The position numbers and the translations under genes are program-made. The notes under the pieces were generated by a model. The model had not been told where the DNA came from and ran no database searches. It saw only the letters and a list, made by a program, of their open reading frames with translations. This document shows positions 1-10,151 of a stretch of DNA of 48,656 nt, one piece after another (position 1 is the first letter of the stretch; each line of letters opens with the position of its first letter). The DNA is from Candidatus Peribacteraceae bacterium (GTDB taxonomy: Bacteria; Patescibacteriota; Gracilibacteria; Peribacterales; Peribacteraceae): the NCBI GenBank assembly GCA_030750465.1, contig JASMHZ010000007.1, positions 1 to 48,656 of the forward strand, read 5' to 3'.

Positions 1-1056
1 TTGCTGACAATTACGCCAGAAATGAAAGAACAAATTCAAAAAATTACTGCTGAAGAGGGGTTAGAAGATGCAGATCGTATTCTGGTAGCTATTGAAGGGT
101 TATTGCAGGACGGTAGAATGATTGGTGGGTCAGTCATTAATCATCTGGAAGATAAAGAAAAGGAAGCCTTTCTGAATGTAGTGGATCGTGTTGCAAAGGA
201 AGTACTGGAATTACCAGATTGGCATCTTCAAGATTTGGAAGAGACGAATCTTTCTGACGTACAAAAGGCAGAAGTTATTGTTCATCCACTCTATGCACTG
301 TTTCGTGGTGAAAGTTGGGACCCCAATCTTTGGAAAAGTGTAGATGGAGATGTTGATAAATACATTAGTGTGCAAATGTCTACAGCAGCAAGCACTACCC
401 TCAAGGCTCTTGAGCAGAACCCTAATGCTGTGCCAGAGTCATATTTGTATTTGATGGATATCGTTCAGGAACTGGAAGCTATGGATTCTCCTCCGGAGAA
501 AGGAGCAGTAAGAATTTTTGTGATGCCTCGTCTTTCCACCATGCCCCCAGAGATGCAAAAAGCTATGCGAGCTTTTCTTGAAAAATACGCTCATGGATCA
601 AAGATGTACGTTGTTGACTCTTTGGATTCTGGAACAGGAGAGCTAAAGCAATCGACTATCAGTTACCTCAAAGACCAATTGCCCAATGGTGCAACGTTGG
701 AACTCCAAGGTGGGTATCTTGGAGGATGTATAGATGGATGCCTTGGCACCCTAAAAGAAACAGGCAGAGATGACGTTGCGTTAAGTGTAGATTTTGACCC
801 TGCAACTGCCATGCATGCAAATCGTCCAGATGATTTGCGCTCTCGGTATAATTTACCAGAAGTCACTATCCCCCAAGGTCCAGTACGAGATGCCGCATCC
901 ATCAGGAAGTGGATTGGTGATAACAAGAACACAAACAACACGTATCGGAGCAATCTCATTGAGCAATATAGAACTATTGTTCCAGAGGGTGTGAAAGTAA
1001 GTTTGATGGAACCAATTAACAGTGCTTCAGATTTCCCTCGTGAAGAGATTGTATAG
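1..1056 (+). CDS. hypothetical protein (start may lie upstream of the window)
   Basis: 351-aa ORF open at the window edge; no family recognised. Confidence 0.55.
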   Translation: MLTITPEMKEQIQKITAEEGLEDADRILVAIEGLLQDGRMIGGSVINHLEDKEKEAFLNVVDRVAKEVLELPDWHLQDLEETNLSDVQKAEVIVHPLYALFRGESWDPNLWKSVDGDVDKYISVQMSTAASTTLKALEQNPNAVPESYLYLMDIVQELEAMDSPPEKGAVRIFVMPRLSTMPPEMQKAMRAFLEKYAHGSKMYVVDSLDSGTGELKQSTISYLKDQLPNGATLELQGGYLGGCIDGCLGTLKETGRDDVALSVDFDPATAMHANRPDDLRSRYNLPEVTIPQGPVRDAASIRKWIGDNKNTNNTYRSNLIEQYRTIVPEGVKVSLMEPINSASDFPREEIV

Positions 1057-1672
1057 TCTGTGCAGGAGATGCTTGTTGGATGGGGATATAGGAAAACTGA
1101 CATCAGAACAGAAGACGCATGTGAAAACCATTGAATCAGTTGCTGCTAATTTAACAGAAACAGTCGGGCTTCTGATGGATGCAACAAAACTTAGAACAGG
1201 TAGCCTTCGGGCAAAAAGAAAACCAATCGATTTAGACGATTTGTTTAGAGATGTATTGAATGTTATTGATCCGAAAGCAAAGGTGAAGGGAGTTGTGTTT
1301 ACAAAGAAAATCCAATCGGATCTGCCTAATACAATATTGGATAAGAGACTGGTTCGTATGACCTTAATGAATCTGCTAAGCAATGCAATTAAATATACGC
1401 CAACAGGATCCAATGTGTCCTTGGAAGTCGAGGTCAGCAATAATAAACTTAAGTATGTTGTGAAGGATGAGGGATGCGGAATACTGGAAGATGAACATGA
1501 TTTAATATTCTCACAGCTATATAGAGCCAGTAACGCTTCCAATATTCATGGAAATGGATTGGGTCTTTATGTCGCAAAAGGAGCTGTTGAAGAACTTGGC
1601 GGTAAAATCAATTTTATAAGCAAAGAAAACGAAGGCACTGAATTCCGAGTTGAAATTCCACTGGAGAGCTAG
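1022..1672 (+). pseudogene. sensor histidine kinase fragment (HATPase_c domain, no intact H-box)
   Basis: N-box NLLSNAIKYTP, G1 DEGCGI and G2 GNGLGLYVAK motifs present; phospho-acceptor helix disrupted at a frame change near 1054-1085. Confidence 0.65.
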
Positions 1673-1887
1673 CCTTGCTTACCGGTCATTTTCTTCATCT
1701 TCCACCAGGCAGTAAGGAGTGAGATTCCCAGTACCAGGAAAGCAACGGAAACTAAAAACTCCAGCAGCTCAGGTACGGATAGTATTGCTACTCCCATGAT
1801 TATGCAGAACAAACCGCTCCATAAAAGATTTTCACTAAAGCGCGTGTACAAAGGGGGCCTATGTTTAAATATATGCAACATGAACAC
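1669..1887 (-). CDS. small membrane protein
   Basis: 72-aa ORF with two hydrophobic segments. Confidence 0.4.
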   Translation of the reverse strand: MFMLHIFKHRPPLYTRFSENLLWSGLFCIIMGVAILSVPELLEFLVSVAFLVLGISLLTAWWKMKKMTGKQG

Positions 1888-1900
1888 ATTGTATAACTTT

Positions 1901-3301
1901 TTATGCTTTACACAAAACTTCTAAATTTGGTCCAAGGCGCTCCGCTTGCCATATTTTGAATAATCCCCAAGGCACCTCTGTCCATAGAAACATATTATTA
2001 TTCCATCTGGAAGAGGTTACTTCGTGACATGTGGTCCAGTCACTCGTATTGTGCGTGCTTGCGGTTGTTGCCACATATTTGATCAAGTGCTCTTGTTCTT
2101 CTGATGCAAATCGTTCGAAAGGCACCGATAAATAATAAAACGGCAAATCTGTACCAAGTATTTCCTGTGTATTTTCGTTCAAGTAGTTGCTTATTACTTG
2201 ATAAGTATTTGGTTTTAACGCGAGTTGAGCAAAGCGCACATTCAAAACAATAATGATAATTAATACAACTATCTTTGTTACTTTAGATGATTCTTTGAAG
2301 CTTAGGGCTCCAATCAATGCAAGAAAAGGTAAAGTGATAATAAAGAATCGTGGAGCGGTACCGCCATGCATTCCAAAAATTAAGAAGATCGCAGATACAA
2401 AGACTATTGCGGGGGCGAATTTATTTATCTCATTTGCATTTTTATCCTTGATAATTTTTGCAATACTCAAAACTGCAAAGAAGCCAAGTATCAACTCGCT
2501 GCCTGCCATTGTTACACCTAGCTCAACAAATCCACTTCCATCCCATGCATTGGAATAATTATGCCCTAGATCGAATCCGACTTTATTTGCAATATTAAAT
2601 ATAAATGGGTATCCAAGTGTTATTGCAAACAATGTGCATACAGCCAAAACAATAGCGGCCTTTATCCAATGCCGTTTACTACTGGTTGCATGAGCCCAAA
2701 ACGGGAACAGAAAAGCGAAAAAACCGTTTTGCAAGGTTCCGAAGGCCATTATTGCACTTGCATAAGATGCAGTCAGTTTCCATTTGGCTGATTTTTCTCT
2801 CTTAAATTCTTCAGCAAACATAAAGCTAAGTAATGTCCAAAAAGCAACTGGAATATGCGGACGTATCGCTGTAGAGAAAACTATAAAAAGGATGCTTGAA
2901 AGCATCAGAATCGCAGCATATGGTTTTCCAGTCATCAGCTTTGACAGTCTAAAGAGCACAAAAATGATTCCAATTGCAAAGAATAAAGTAAAAAGTCTTC
3001 CAACGACGTAAAGCTGTTGGTGTAGAGGCATATTCTTCAAAACGGGAAGCGTGAAAACAGGTTCAGTGACTTTTCTAGCAACAACAAAGCTTGTTGTATA
3101 GAAAAGAGGATACTTACGCATCTCAAGTGCAAAATCTCCAACTGTTCCGTCCTCGAGCGATTTCAAAAAACTATCAGCGTACTTAATCACATGTATATCT
3201 GTCTGAGGCGTGGATTCAATATCGTGAAAAAAGAAAGCCAAAGCAGAGGCCGAGGCCGTTACAAATGCAAGTACTGTCAGAATTTTGAATGATTTATCCA
3301 C
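1901..3301 (-). CDS. multi-pass membrane protein, GT-C/mannosyltransferase-like
   Basis: 466 aa, many hydrophobic helices, GT39/PMT-like layout. Confidence 0.6.
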   Translation of the reverse strand: MDKSFKILTVLAFVTASASALAFFFHDIESTPQTDIHVIKYADSFLKSLEDGTVGDFALEMRKYPLFYTTSFVVARKVTEPVFTLPVLKNMPLHQQLYVVGRLFTLFFAIGIIFVLFRLSKLMTGKPYAAILMLSSILFIVFSTAIRPHIPVAFWTLLSFMFAEEFKREKSAKWKLTASYASAIMAFGTLQNGFFAFLFPFWAHATSSKRHWIKAAIVLAVCTLFAITLGYPFIFNIANKVGFDLGHNYSNAWDGSGFVELGVTMAGSELILGFFAVLSIAKIIKDKNANEINKFAPAIVFVSAIFLIFGMHGGTAPRFFIITLPFLALIGALSFKESSKVTKIVVLIIIIVLNVRFAQLALKPNTYQVISNYLNENTQEILGTDLPFYYLSVPFERFASEEQEHLIKYVATTASTHNTSDWTTCHEVTSSRWNNNMFLWTEVPWGLFKIWQAERLGPNLEVLCKA

Positions 3302-3311
3302 GCAAACAAGT

Positions 3312-5105
3312 TTACATCATTGTTTGTGCGCCTTCTCCATACATTATGTCTTTTTGTGGGTGGCGGTAGAGGGGAGTCTGAAGTCTTTTCTGGTCAAAAA
3401 TGTGACCAAGAATCCCCACTGATCTACCAAGCGCAAACAGTCCATTCAAATAACCTGTTTCAAAGAAACTTTCTCTCAGTTCTTCAGGCAATTGCGGCAA
3501 TAGAATGTCCACAAGACTGGCTCCGATTAAGCCATCCACATTCAAAATCAGATTTGCACGTTTTGCAGTAGTAATCAGTTCAACTTCCCTTGCAAACTTA
3601 GTAACGGGCATGTTCGGAAAATTGTGTTCAGCGAAATTCGAAAGTTCAGCAACCCTTGAGTCAGGATTATGAATACTTTTTACCTTATGCCCGATTCCTG
3701 GAATTCGTTCTCCCTTTTCTTTCATCTCATCAACAAATTCCTGAGGGCTTAGTCCGTTCTTATGTGCAAAGTAGAAAGCCTGAGCAGCTCCGTCCACAGC
3801 ACCTCCAAATCGGGGTCCAATTGTCAAAAGTCCCGAACAAAGTGCACTCATTGTGTCCTTGCCGGCACTTGCGGAAACTATTGCGTTGTGAGCCCCGGAA
3901 ACTGCGGGGCCGTGATCTGCTACGGCTGTCAGAATCATTTCCAAATATTCAAGAGTCGGAGGACTAAGCTCAGTCTTCCACCAGAGCTTGGCAATCGCCT
4001 TTGGCAAAGACCCTTCTCTGATGAAGTCAGAAATCGCCTTATCCCCATATTTAGCCTCTTCACCGCGATCGTCGCTTATTGTGCATTGCAAATGCGTATG
4101 AGAGCGGTCAGCCGGTATTTCTGGCACAATTGGTTCCATTAGATCGCAGACTTTACCTTCATTTTTCAGCTTCTGATAGGCATTTCGTATAGTTTCTGCA
4201 AGCCCTTCGAAACTCTCGGGGATCAAAACTCCGACGGATCTGAGCAGCTCATTTTTTGCCTTTGCAGTTTCTGCTTCGCTTTCTGCCCATGCTCCAGCAT
4301 GGCCAAACTGGACATCTTTTGGGAAGCATTCAGCCGAAGTTCCAGATACCCAAGCGACAATAGGTTTGGTCAGAGATCCGTTTCGTATGGCTTCCACAAT
4401 TAATTCTTCATCAGTACCTCCGATTTCTGAAGTTACTACAATCAACTTAACATCGGGATTTCGCTCAAATCTTGGAAGGTGGTCAAATAGGATTGAACCT
4501 GGGTTTCTATCTCCTCCAATCGCAACTCCTTCAACAATACCGGATGAGTTTTCCGCAATCATCCTGTACATCTCATTACTCATACCTCCGGACTTGCCTA
4601 CGTATCCAACACATCCGGGACGATGAAGTTTGCTTTTAAGTAAGTGCTGATTACTGCTTCCTGTATCACCTACTCGAAATACTCCTGCAGTTACAGCGCC
4701 TACCGTTGCGGGCCCGATTAGCATAACTCCTTTCTCTTTAGCCTTTGCTACCCATTCTCTACTGTCTCTTTCCGGTACTCCTTCTGCAATAGTAGCTATC
4801 ACTCTGTAATTCAAATTAATACCTTCCCTTACTACCGCGCCAGCAGACCTCAGTGATGCAAAGTTTACGATAACGTCAGCTGCAGGGAATTTTGATTTTG
4901 CTTCATTCAAAGTTCGTACAACCGGAAGTAAAAATTCATCTTTTCCGAAGAATACTTTTACAGGCGCTGAGGAATTGGGATCTACAACAACTGATACACT
5001 CGGGTTTCTCCCTGACAGGAAATCAAAATCCAGCATTCTTTGGATAGAAATGGTTTTTCTTCCGTAGACGATTGCCGTTGTAGAACGATCGAAAAGTGTG
5101 GTCAT
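3312..5105 (-). CDS. aclA: ATP-citrate lyase, large subunit (CoA-ligase alpha-like plus citrate-synthase-like domain)
   Basis: PKDVQFGHAGAWAESEAETAKAKN (phospho-His loop), GCVGYVGKSGGMSNEM, VSGAHNAIVSASAGKD, PGIGHKVKS. Confidence 0.9.
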   Translation of the reverse strand: MTTLFDRSTTAIVYGRKTISIQRMLDFDFLSGRNPSVSVVVDPNSSAPVKVFFGKDEFLLPVVRTLNEAKSKFPAADVIVNFASLRSAGAVVREGINLNYRVIATIAEGVPERDSREWVAKAKEKGVMLIGPATVGAVTAGVFRVGDTGSSNQHLLKSKLHRPGCVGYVGKSGGMSNEMYRMIAENSSGIVEGVAIGGDRNPGSILFDHLPRFERNPDVKLIVVTSEIGGTDEELIVEAIRNGSLTKPIVAWVSGTSAECFPKDVQFGHAGAWAESEAETAKAKNELLRSVGVLIPESFEGLAETIRNAYQKLKNEGKVCDLMEPIVPEIPADRSHTHLQCTISDDRGEEAKYGDKAISDFIREGSLPKAIAKLWWKTELSPPTLEYLEMILTAVADHGPAVSGAHNAIVSASAGKDTMSALCSGLLTIGPRFGGAVDGAAQAFYFAHKNGLSPQEFVDEMKEKGERIPGIGHKVKSIHNPDSRVAELSNFAEHNFPNMPVTKFAREVELITTAKRANLILNVDGLIGASLVDILLPQLPEELRESFFETGYLNGLFALGRSVGILGHIFDQKRLQTPLYRHPQKDIMYGEGAQTMM

Positions 5106-5164
5106 TTGATATCGTGAACAGTTAAGTGAATAGTTAATAATGAATAGTGAATAGTGCTTTTATA

Positions 5165-6523
5165 TTAGGCAGAGGAAGGCGGATAAGAAGTTAGAGTGAT
5201 TGGATCATTAGGTTTGAATTCATTACTTGATTTTGGAGGGGCACTATTAACTATTAACTTTTCACTATTCACTTCTCCATTAATTCCCTTATTGATTCCA
5301 ATCCCAAGGGCGCCCACTGCCATCCCAACAACTTCAGTCATAGGAAGCTCAGCTCCATATGTTACGCAAAAGATTCCCAGCTCATCACAAGTGGCCTGAA
5401 GTGCCTTAAGTCCCTCCTCATCATTTGGTCCTGCGCGTCTGACGAATATCTTCAGATTCTTTATATTAGACTGATGCTTCTTCAAAGCTTTTATTACTCC
5501 TGCAAAAGTTTTCTTAATGTCAGTAAAATTGGCAATTCCTCCTCCGATTATCATCACTTGTTCTTTGTCTGCATTTCTCTCCACAAGAGTAAGTATTTCA
5601 CTTGTATAAGTTTCCATCTCGTCGGTCGTTGGATTGCCGGACCATTCGCCGTAGTTAGCTAGCTCCTTATGGTCAGCCTGAGAAGTAATAGCGTCAGAGT
5701 AAATTATAGATGCACCTCCACCTGCAACCATCGTCCAAATTCTTCCATTAGGATTTAACAAAACGAACTTAAGTGAGCTTCCGCTCTTATCATCCATCTC
5801 TTTTATGCGAAGTTCTTCCGGAGTTATCTCTGTTCCAAATCCTAAAGGCACTTCCATATTCCCCCAATTTTTAGTTTGCCGGAAACTTGCTGCAGTATCA
5901 GCTCTAGCTACTGTATCGAGCAGATAAACTTTGCCACCGACTTCAGTGATCGGATTTAACTCAAGATAAGGAAGATCGAGAGCTCGGAATAGTTGGAATA
6001 GACCATGCACTGTTGGTTGAAGAGAGAGAGGAATCGTATTAATTAGCTCAGGCGAACTACCGAGTGGAACTCGAATAGTTTTTATCGCATCTTCTTGGGT
6101 CTCAACATCAACTCCTCCTTTTACTGAGAAGTGAATAACATCGAACTCCCGTTCACAGGTAAATGCCAGATAGTACTCAGATTCATGTTCAATGAAAGGC
6201 TCAATCAGAAAATTATTGAGTTTGCCCACCCTCTCTCCAATCATCACATCTTTACCGCGATAATCAGAGATCCAACTGGCAGCCTCTTCCCAATTCTCAG
6301 CTATTTTCACGTATCCCAGCTTCCCGCGCTTGCCAAACATCTCGTCGGCTTTAACCACGATTTTCCCGTTTCTTAGCCAAGGTTGGGAGTTTGGAAGCTC
6401 ATTCAAATCAGTCCTGGAATCAACTGCTGCGAAGCGTATCTCGGGTCTTCCCGGTTGTTCAGAAGGCCAATTGACGGCAATCAGTGCTTTTGCTTGCGCC
6501 TCTCGAATGGGTTTTTGAGCCAT
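5165..6523 (-). CDS. aclB: ATP-citrate lyase, small subunit (ATP-grasp/CoA-ligase beta-like)
   Basis: KADEMFGKRGKLGYVKI, LELNPITEVGGKVYLLD, VAGGGASIIYSDAI, IGGGIANFTD; 5' neighbour of the large subunit on the same strand. Confidence 0.88.
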   Translation of the reverse strand: MAQKPIREAQAKALIAVNWPSEQPGRPEIRFAAVDSRTDLNELPNSQPWLRNGKIVVKADEMFGKRGKLGYVKIAENWEEAASWISDYRGKDVMIGERVGKLNNFLIEPFIEHESEYYLAFTCEREFDVIHFSVKGGVDVETQEDAIKTIRVPLGSSPELINTIPLSLQPTVHGLFQLFRALDLPYLELNPITEVGGKVYLLDTVARADTAASFRQTKNWGNMEVPLGFGTEITPEELRIKEMDDKSGSSLKFVLLNPNGRIWTMVAGGGASIIYSDAITSQADHKELANYGEWSGNPTTDEMETYTSEILTLVERNADKEQVMIIGGGIANFTDIKKTFAGVIKALKKHQSNIKNLKIFVRRAGPNDEEGLKALQATCDELGIFCVTYGAELPMTEVVGMAVGALGIGINKGINGEVNSEKLIVNSAPPKSSNEFKPNDPITLTSYPPSSA

Positions 6524-6591
6524 GAAATGGAGGCGTATTTTTACACAAAAAGGCCCTTAAGGCTATGAAATAGGAAGAAATTATTAGAAAA

Positions 6592-6735
6592 GAACGAAAG
6601 AATGTAAGAAATAAAGAACGAAAGAAAGATTAAAAGAACAAAAATTTAAAAGCTTATTTCTTGGAATCTTTTTCCATTATTTTTAGCTTCCTTTTTCTCT
6701 TTCTGTCATTTCGTTCTTTCGTTCTTTTTCTCAAG
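6592..6735. repeat. 8-nt-period repeat array arranged as an inverted pair
   Basis: GAACGAAA GAATGTAA GAAATAAA GAACGAAA on the left; TTTCGTTC TTTCGTTC TTTTTCTC on the right. Confidence 0.75.
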
Positions 6736-7068
6736 CTATTTCCTCATAGACTGAAAAATGAACATCATTCCAATTAAAAACAGCGGTCCAATTATCAGCA
6801 ATAACGCTAATTTGATATTAAATTGTCCCCATCCGGCGACAGCATATGCGGCTCCTAGTCCTATGAACAGATGTCCTCCGATGACCGGCAAAAACCAAGA
6901 TATTATCGTAGTCACCATTACAACATAGCTTGGGAACAGGTTCATAAACAAATCGCCTATCGATTTAGCATCAATTGCGAGTAAAGATACAAAAGCGATA
7001 AACATAACGGACAGATAAACTGGAATCCATTTAAGAAGATTACGCTTCCTTTTACGAAGGGGAGTCAT
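6736..7068 (-). CDS. small integral membrane protein
   Basis: 110 aa, hydrophobic; overlaps the next gene by 4 nt. Confidence 0.6.
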   Translation of the reverse strand: MTPLRKRKRNLLKWIPVYLSVMFIAFVSLLAIDAKSIGDLFMNLFPSYVVMVTTIISWFLPVIGGHLFIGLGAAYAVAGWGQFNIKLALLLIIGPLFLIGMMFIFQSMRK

Positions 7069-8912
7069 TTAGATTCTATTATACTCTTCCCGCAGGGTAA
7101 TTTGGAGACAATATCCTCAATATCATATTCCTCAATCAGATCATAAAGTTCTTTATAAATATCTGAAAATGGACTCGTTCTTTGATCATGCTGCTGATCA
7201 TCTGTGTCTGCTAATGAGTTTTGAACTGACGCAAGCAATGCATCGATTCTTTCTTCAAGTTCTATGAAGTGCGGTTCATATTCTGCATCAATAACTCCGT
7301 CGAATAATTGATATCTCTCGATATATGACTTAAGAAGGTTCAATTTGTCCCGAATTGCAAACAGAGTTGTATACTCGGGCTCAATAATATCGCGCTTAAT
7401 CCCGGTAAAGCATTTTCTTACACCTTGGAATTTTCCTATCAAGTGCATTCTTAGGAGAGCTGACCTTGCAGTTTCCTGATCACGCTCCATCAGGGCAGTC
7501 TCTAATACTTCATATTGTCTTAGTATGCATTCGGTATAAGTTTTAAAGGGTTCAAGAATAATATCCCGAAGCGGCTTGGGATCTATTTTCAAACAGAACA
7601 TCATATCCCGCGCAGAGCTTTGGGCACCTCCAATTAGATCATCGGTGAAAAGTGAATGATTGGGATCGTCAATCTTGTAAGCATTCTCTTGCAGATCTTG
7701 GCGAAATTTTAATAGTAACTTTTCATGTTCATCAATTACTTTGGCAATATCGTGAGCGTCACGCGAGTTATAACTTTCTACACCCCGGATACTATCATCT
7801 CGATTACCCAATCGATTTCGTGCTGCTACCAATTGAGACATTGTTGCCGAAGGATTTTCTGAACCACGAGCGTCTGTTACGGTGCTTGCGCTTACAATAA
7901 ATCCGCCTGCATCCGTTTTGTCTTCACTTAAAGCACCAAAAAGGTAGTTGTGATCCTCCGGCAATTCTGCTGCTTCTGCCCTAAGTACTACTTTGTGATC
8001 ATCCGGAGAATCTTTTCTCCATCTGTCGAATCTGGATATGGTTGCAGTCAATGCAACCGAAGTGTCTGTGAGTTGTTCTGTTTCTTGAGCATGTTGAACA
8101 CTTTGATGATGAGTTTTTTCGAGTGCATCATAAGCACTATCATAGAGGCTCACTCTGAGTCTTGTTCTTGGATCATATTCTCTACTACTAACTCTTTCCG
8201 AAAAGTACAAAAGTCTTCCATCAGGAAGGATCAAAAATCTAAAATCATTTGGATAGAGAGGTTCAGATTGTACGATTAGCTCTTTTAAGCCTGCTGTACA
8301 CTCCAAACTTTCCTTTTTATGAAGGCGATCAAGCGGAGAATCTTTTTCATCATATTCAATTAATCCGAGTCGTATTGCCAGATCATCTTTTATCATGCTC
8401 GGATCAATTACCAGGGAATGCAGTGGGCTAACAGAAGGACTTAGGTCATCTTGTGGAACTGTAAAGTCACTGCACCAAGATCTAAGAATCCTTTCGACTT
8501 TTGAAGGATGCATTGTTTCAAGAACATCAGACACGTCATCTTCGGGAACTTCTGATAGAAATCTGAAATGTGAATGCCAATAGTTCGGATCATTATCTTC
8601 TCGAGGCTTGTCCCATGGATCTCTTGTATTATTCGCATTCAATTCATTGTACAAACAAAATTGTTTATCGCGTGCATCCTCAGCAGCTGCGCTTATAGCT
8701 TTCCACTCAGGTCTTAATACTTCATCTATTTGTCGTCTTGCACGTATGTTTTGATTGAATAATGTTCTGTAAGCAGAAGTTTCTGTAGATCCATATTTCA
8801 GGAGCATCATTAAAACAATACGTCCGTTATTATCAATCTTGCTCAAGCGCTTTTGTTCCTCCCTTTGATATCGCCTGCCGAAAGTCGCATATGTTGGTGA
8901 GGAGAGAGGCAT
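7065..8912 (-). CDS. hypothetical helical protein, 615 aa
   Basis: Long ORF on the coding strand of neighbouring genes. Confidence 0.6.
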   Translation of the reverse strand: MPLSSPTYATFGRRYQREEQKRLSKIDNNGRIVLMMLLKYGSTETSAYRTLFNQNIRARRQIDEVLRPEWKAISAAAEDARDKQFCLYNELNANNTRDPWDKPREDNDPNYWHSHFRFLSEVPEDDVSDVLETMHPSKVERILRSWCSDFTVPQDDLSPSVSPLHSLVIDPSMIKDDLAIRLGLIEYDEKDSPLDRLHKKESLECTAGLKELIVQSEPLYPNDFRFLILPDGRLLYFSERVSSREYDPRTRLRVSLYDSAYDALEKTHHQSVQHAQETEQLTDTSVALTATISRFDRWRKDSPDDHKVVLRAEAAELPEDHNYLFGALSEDKTDAGGFIVSASTVTDARGSENPSATMSQLVAARNRLGNRDDSIRGVESYNSRDAHDIAKVIDEHEKLLLKFRQDLQENAYKIDDPNHSLFTDDLIGGAQSSARDMMFCLKIDPKPLRDIILEPFKTYTECILRQYEVLETALMERDQETARSALLRMHLIGKFQGVRKCFTGIKRDIIEPEYTTLFAIRDKLNLLKSYIERYQLFDGVIDAEYEPHFIELEERIDALLASVQNSLADTDDQQHDQRTSPFSDIYKELYDLIEEYDIEDIVSKLPCGKSIIESK

Positions 8913-8946
8913 GGTTGATAAAGTCTCCGACTATCCTGATGATGTG

Positions 8947-9396
8947 TCAATGGGATTGAACGCGAATTATTGGCAATACATCTGCCAGGTCTCTAATAAT
9001 ATGATCCGGTTTTGCCATATCATCATCCGGAGCATCCTCAGCAAATTTGCCTGACTTAAACCAGATAGTTGTCATTCCACATTCGTTCCCAAGTTTAATA
9101 TCTAAATTAACACGATCACCGACTACAAAAAAATAAGTTCCTTCGGAGCATTGATTTTGGCAATGCTCAAATAGTTCAATTGTCTTTTCTGGTTTAATCA
9201 TTATTTCCTTAAAGAATTGTTTTATATCTAAATACTCAATTTGCTTGTAGCGTTTTGCTTTATCTTTTGCGACAAGAAAAAGATCAATACTTGGTATAGC
9301 ATTTAAAGAAGTAAGAAGGTCGAGTGCTCCTTCAGTGAGTTTATTGTCAACTGGGTTAAAAATTGTGCGGTTGAAATCAAAAATAATGGCTATCAT
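8947..9396 (-). CDS. HAD-superfamily hydrolase
   Basis: DFNRTIFNP, VGDRVNLDIKLGNECGMTTIWFKSG. Confidence 0.75.
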   Translation of the reverse strand: MIAIIFDFNRTIFNPVDNKLTEGALDLLTSLNAIPSIDLFLVAKDKAKRYKQIEYLDIKQFFKEIMIKPEKTIELFEHCQNQCSEGTYFFVVGDRVNLDIKLGNECGMTTIWFKSGKFAEDAPDDDMAKPDHIIRDLADVLPIIRVQSH

Positions 9397-9431
9397 TTGT
9401 ATGTTAATTGTATCATTTTTCCCCCATTAGC

Positions 9432-9521
9432 CCACCCCCCAGCCTTCGCATAGTGGGGAGCGCGTAGGATGGCGTTTCTAGCACAGCGACGCTATGGCTA
9501 CGGCTGGCAGGCCTGGGGTGG
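9432..9521. repeat. intergenic imperfect inverted repeat (CCAGCCTTCGC ... GGCTACGGCTGGCAGGCC)
   Basis: Arms CCACCCCCCAGCCTTCGCATAG and CTATGGCTACGGCTGGCAGGCCTGGGGTGG. Confidence 0.6.
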
Positions 9522-9779
9522 ATTATTAGAAGGGGTGGGAGGGATGTCAGCCGTTTGTTAGTAGGATATATCTTGGATTATTGAATTCAATACTATTGTA
9601 AGCAGAATCTGCCATACACCTCTACTTTTCAGCTTAAAATAGGGCTCTTTACGGTTCCGCCTCCAAGCGGAACACAAACTAAACTTGCTGGAAAAAAACA
9701 CTCAAAAAAGGTATAATATGAACGTAAATACCAATATCATTTATGAAATCAAAAAATCGCCTAAGGGCTCTAGCCATGA

Positions 9780-10151
9780 TTGCTGACAGTAGAAGGAGCA
9801 GTGCTCATTCATGCAACAGGTCAGTTGGATGCATACCTAAGCACTTTCAATATGTATGGTGAAGAAATTTCTGATCCGCTTATCTACGTAGAGATCACTC
9901 CAAGAAATAAGCGCGTGGATATTGGTGAATCCTTAAAGCTTAACGTCGAAGGTATTTACACGTCAAAAACAGTTCCTATCAGCGGTGACTGGTTCAAGGT
10001 AGAGGGTAATCAGGAAAACAGAATCGATGATTGCCGAAACACCGAAACTTGCGAGGTCGAATACGAAACTCCAGGCTTGAAGCTTGTAAAAACGAGTGTA
10101 CTGGCTGACGAGGAGTTGACTGACTTTGTTAGAATTAGAGTCGAGAAATAA
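9780..10151 (+). CDS. hypothetical secreted protein, possibly frameshifted from an ATG at 9743
   Basis: Body in frame 3; signal-like start MKSKNRLRALAMIA at 9743 is in another frame. Confidence 0.4.
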   Translation: MLTVEGAVLIHATGQLDAYLSTFNMYGEEISDPLIYVEITPRNKRVDIGESLKLNVEGIYTSKTVPISGDWFKVEGNQENRIDDCRNTETCEVEYETPGLKLVKTSVLADEELTDFVRIRVEK

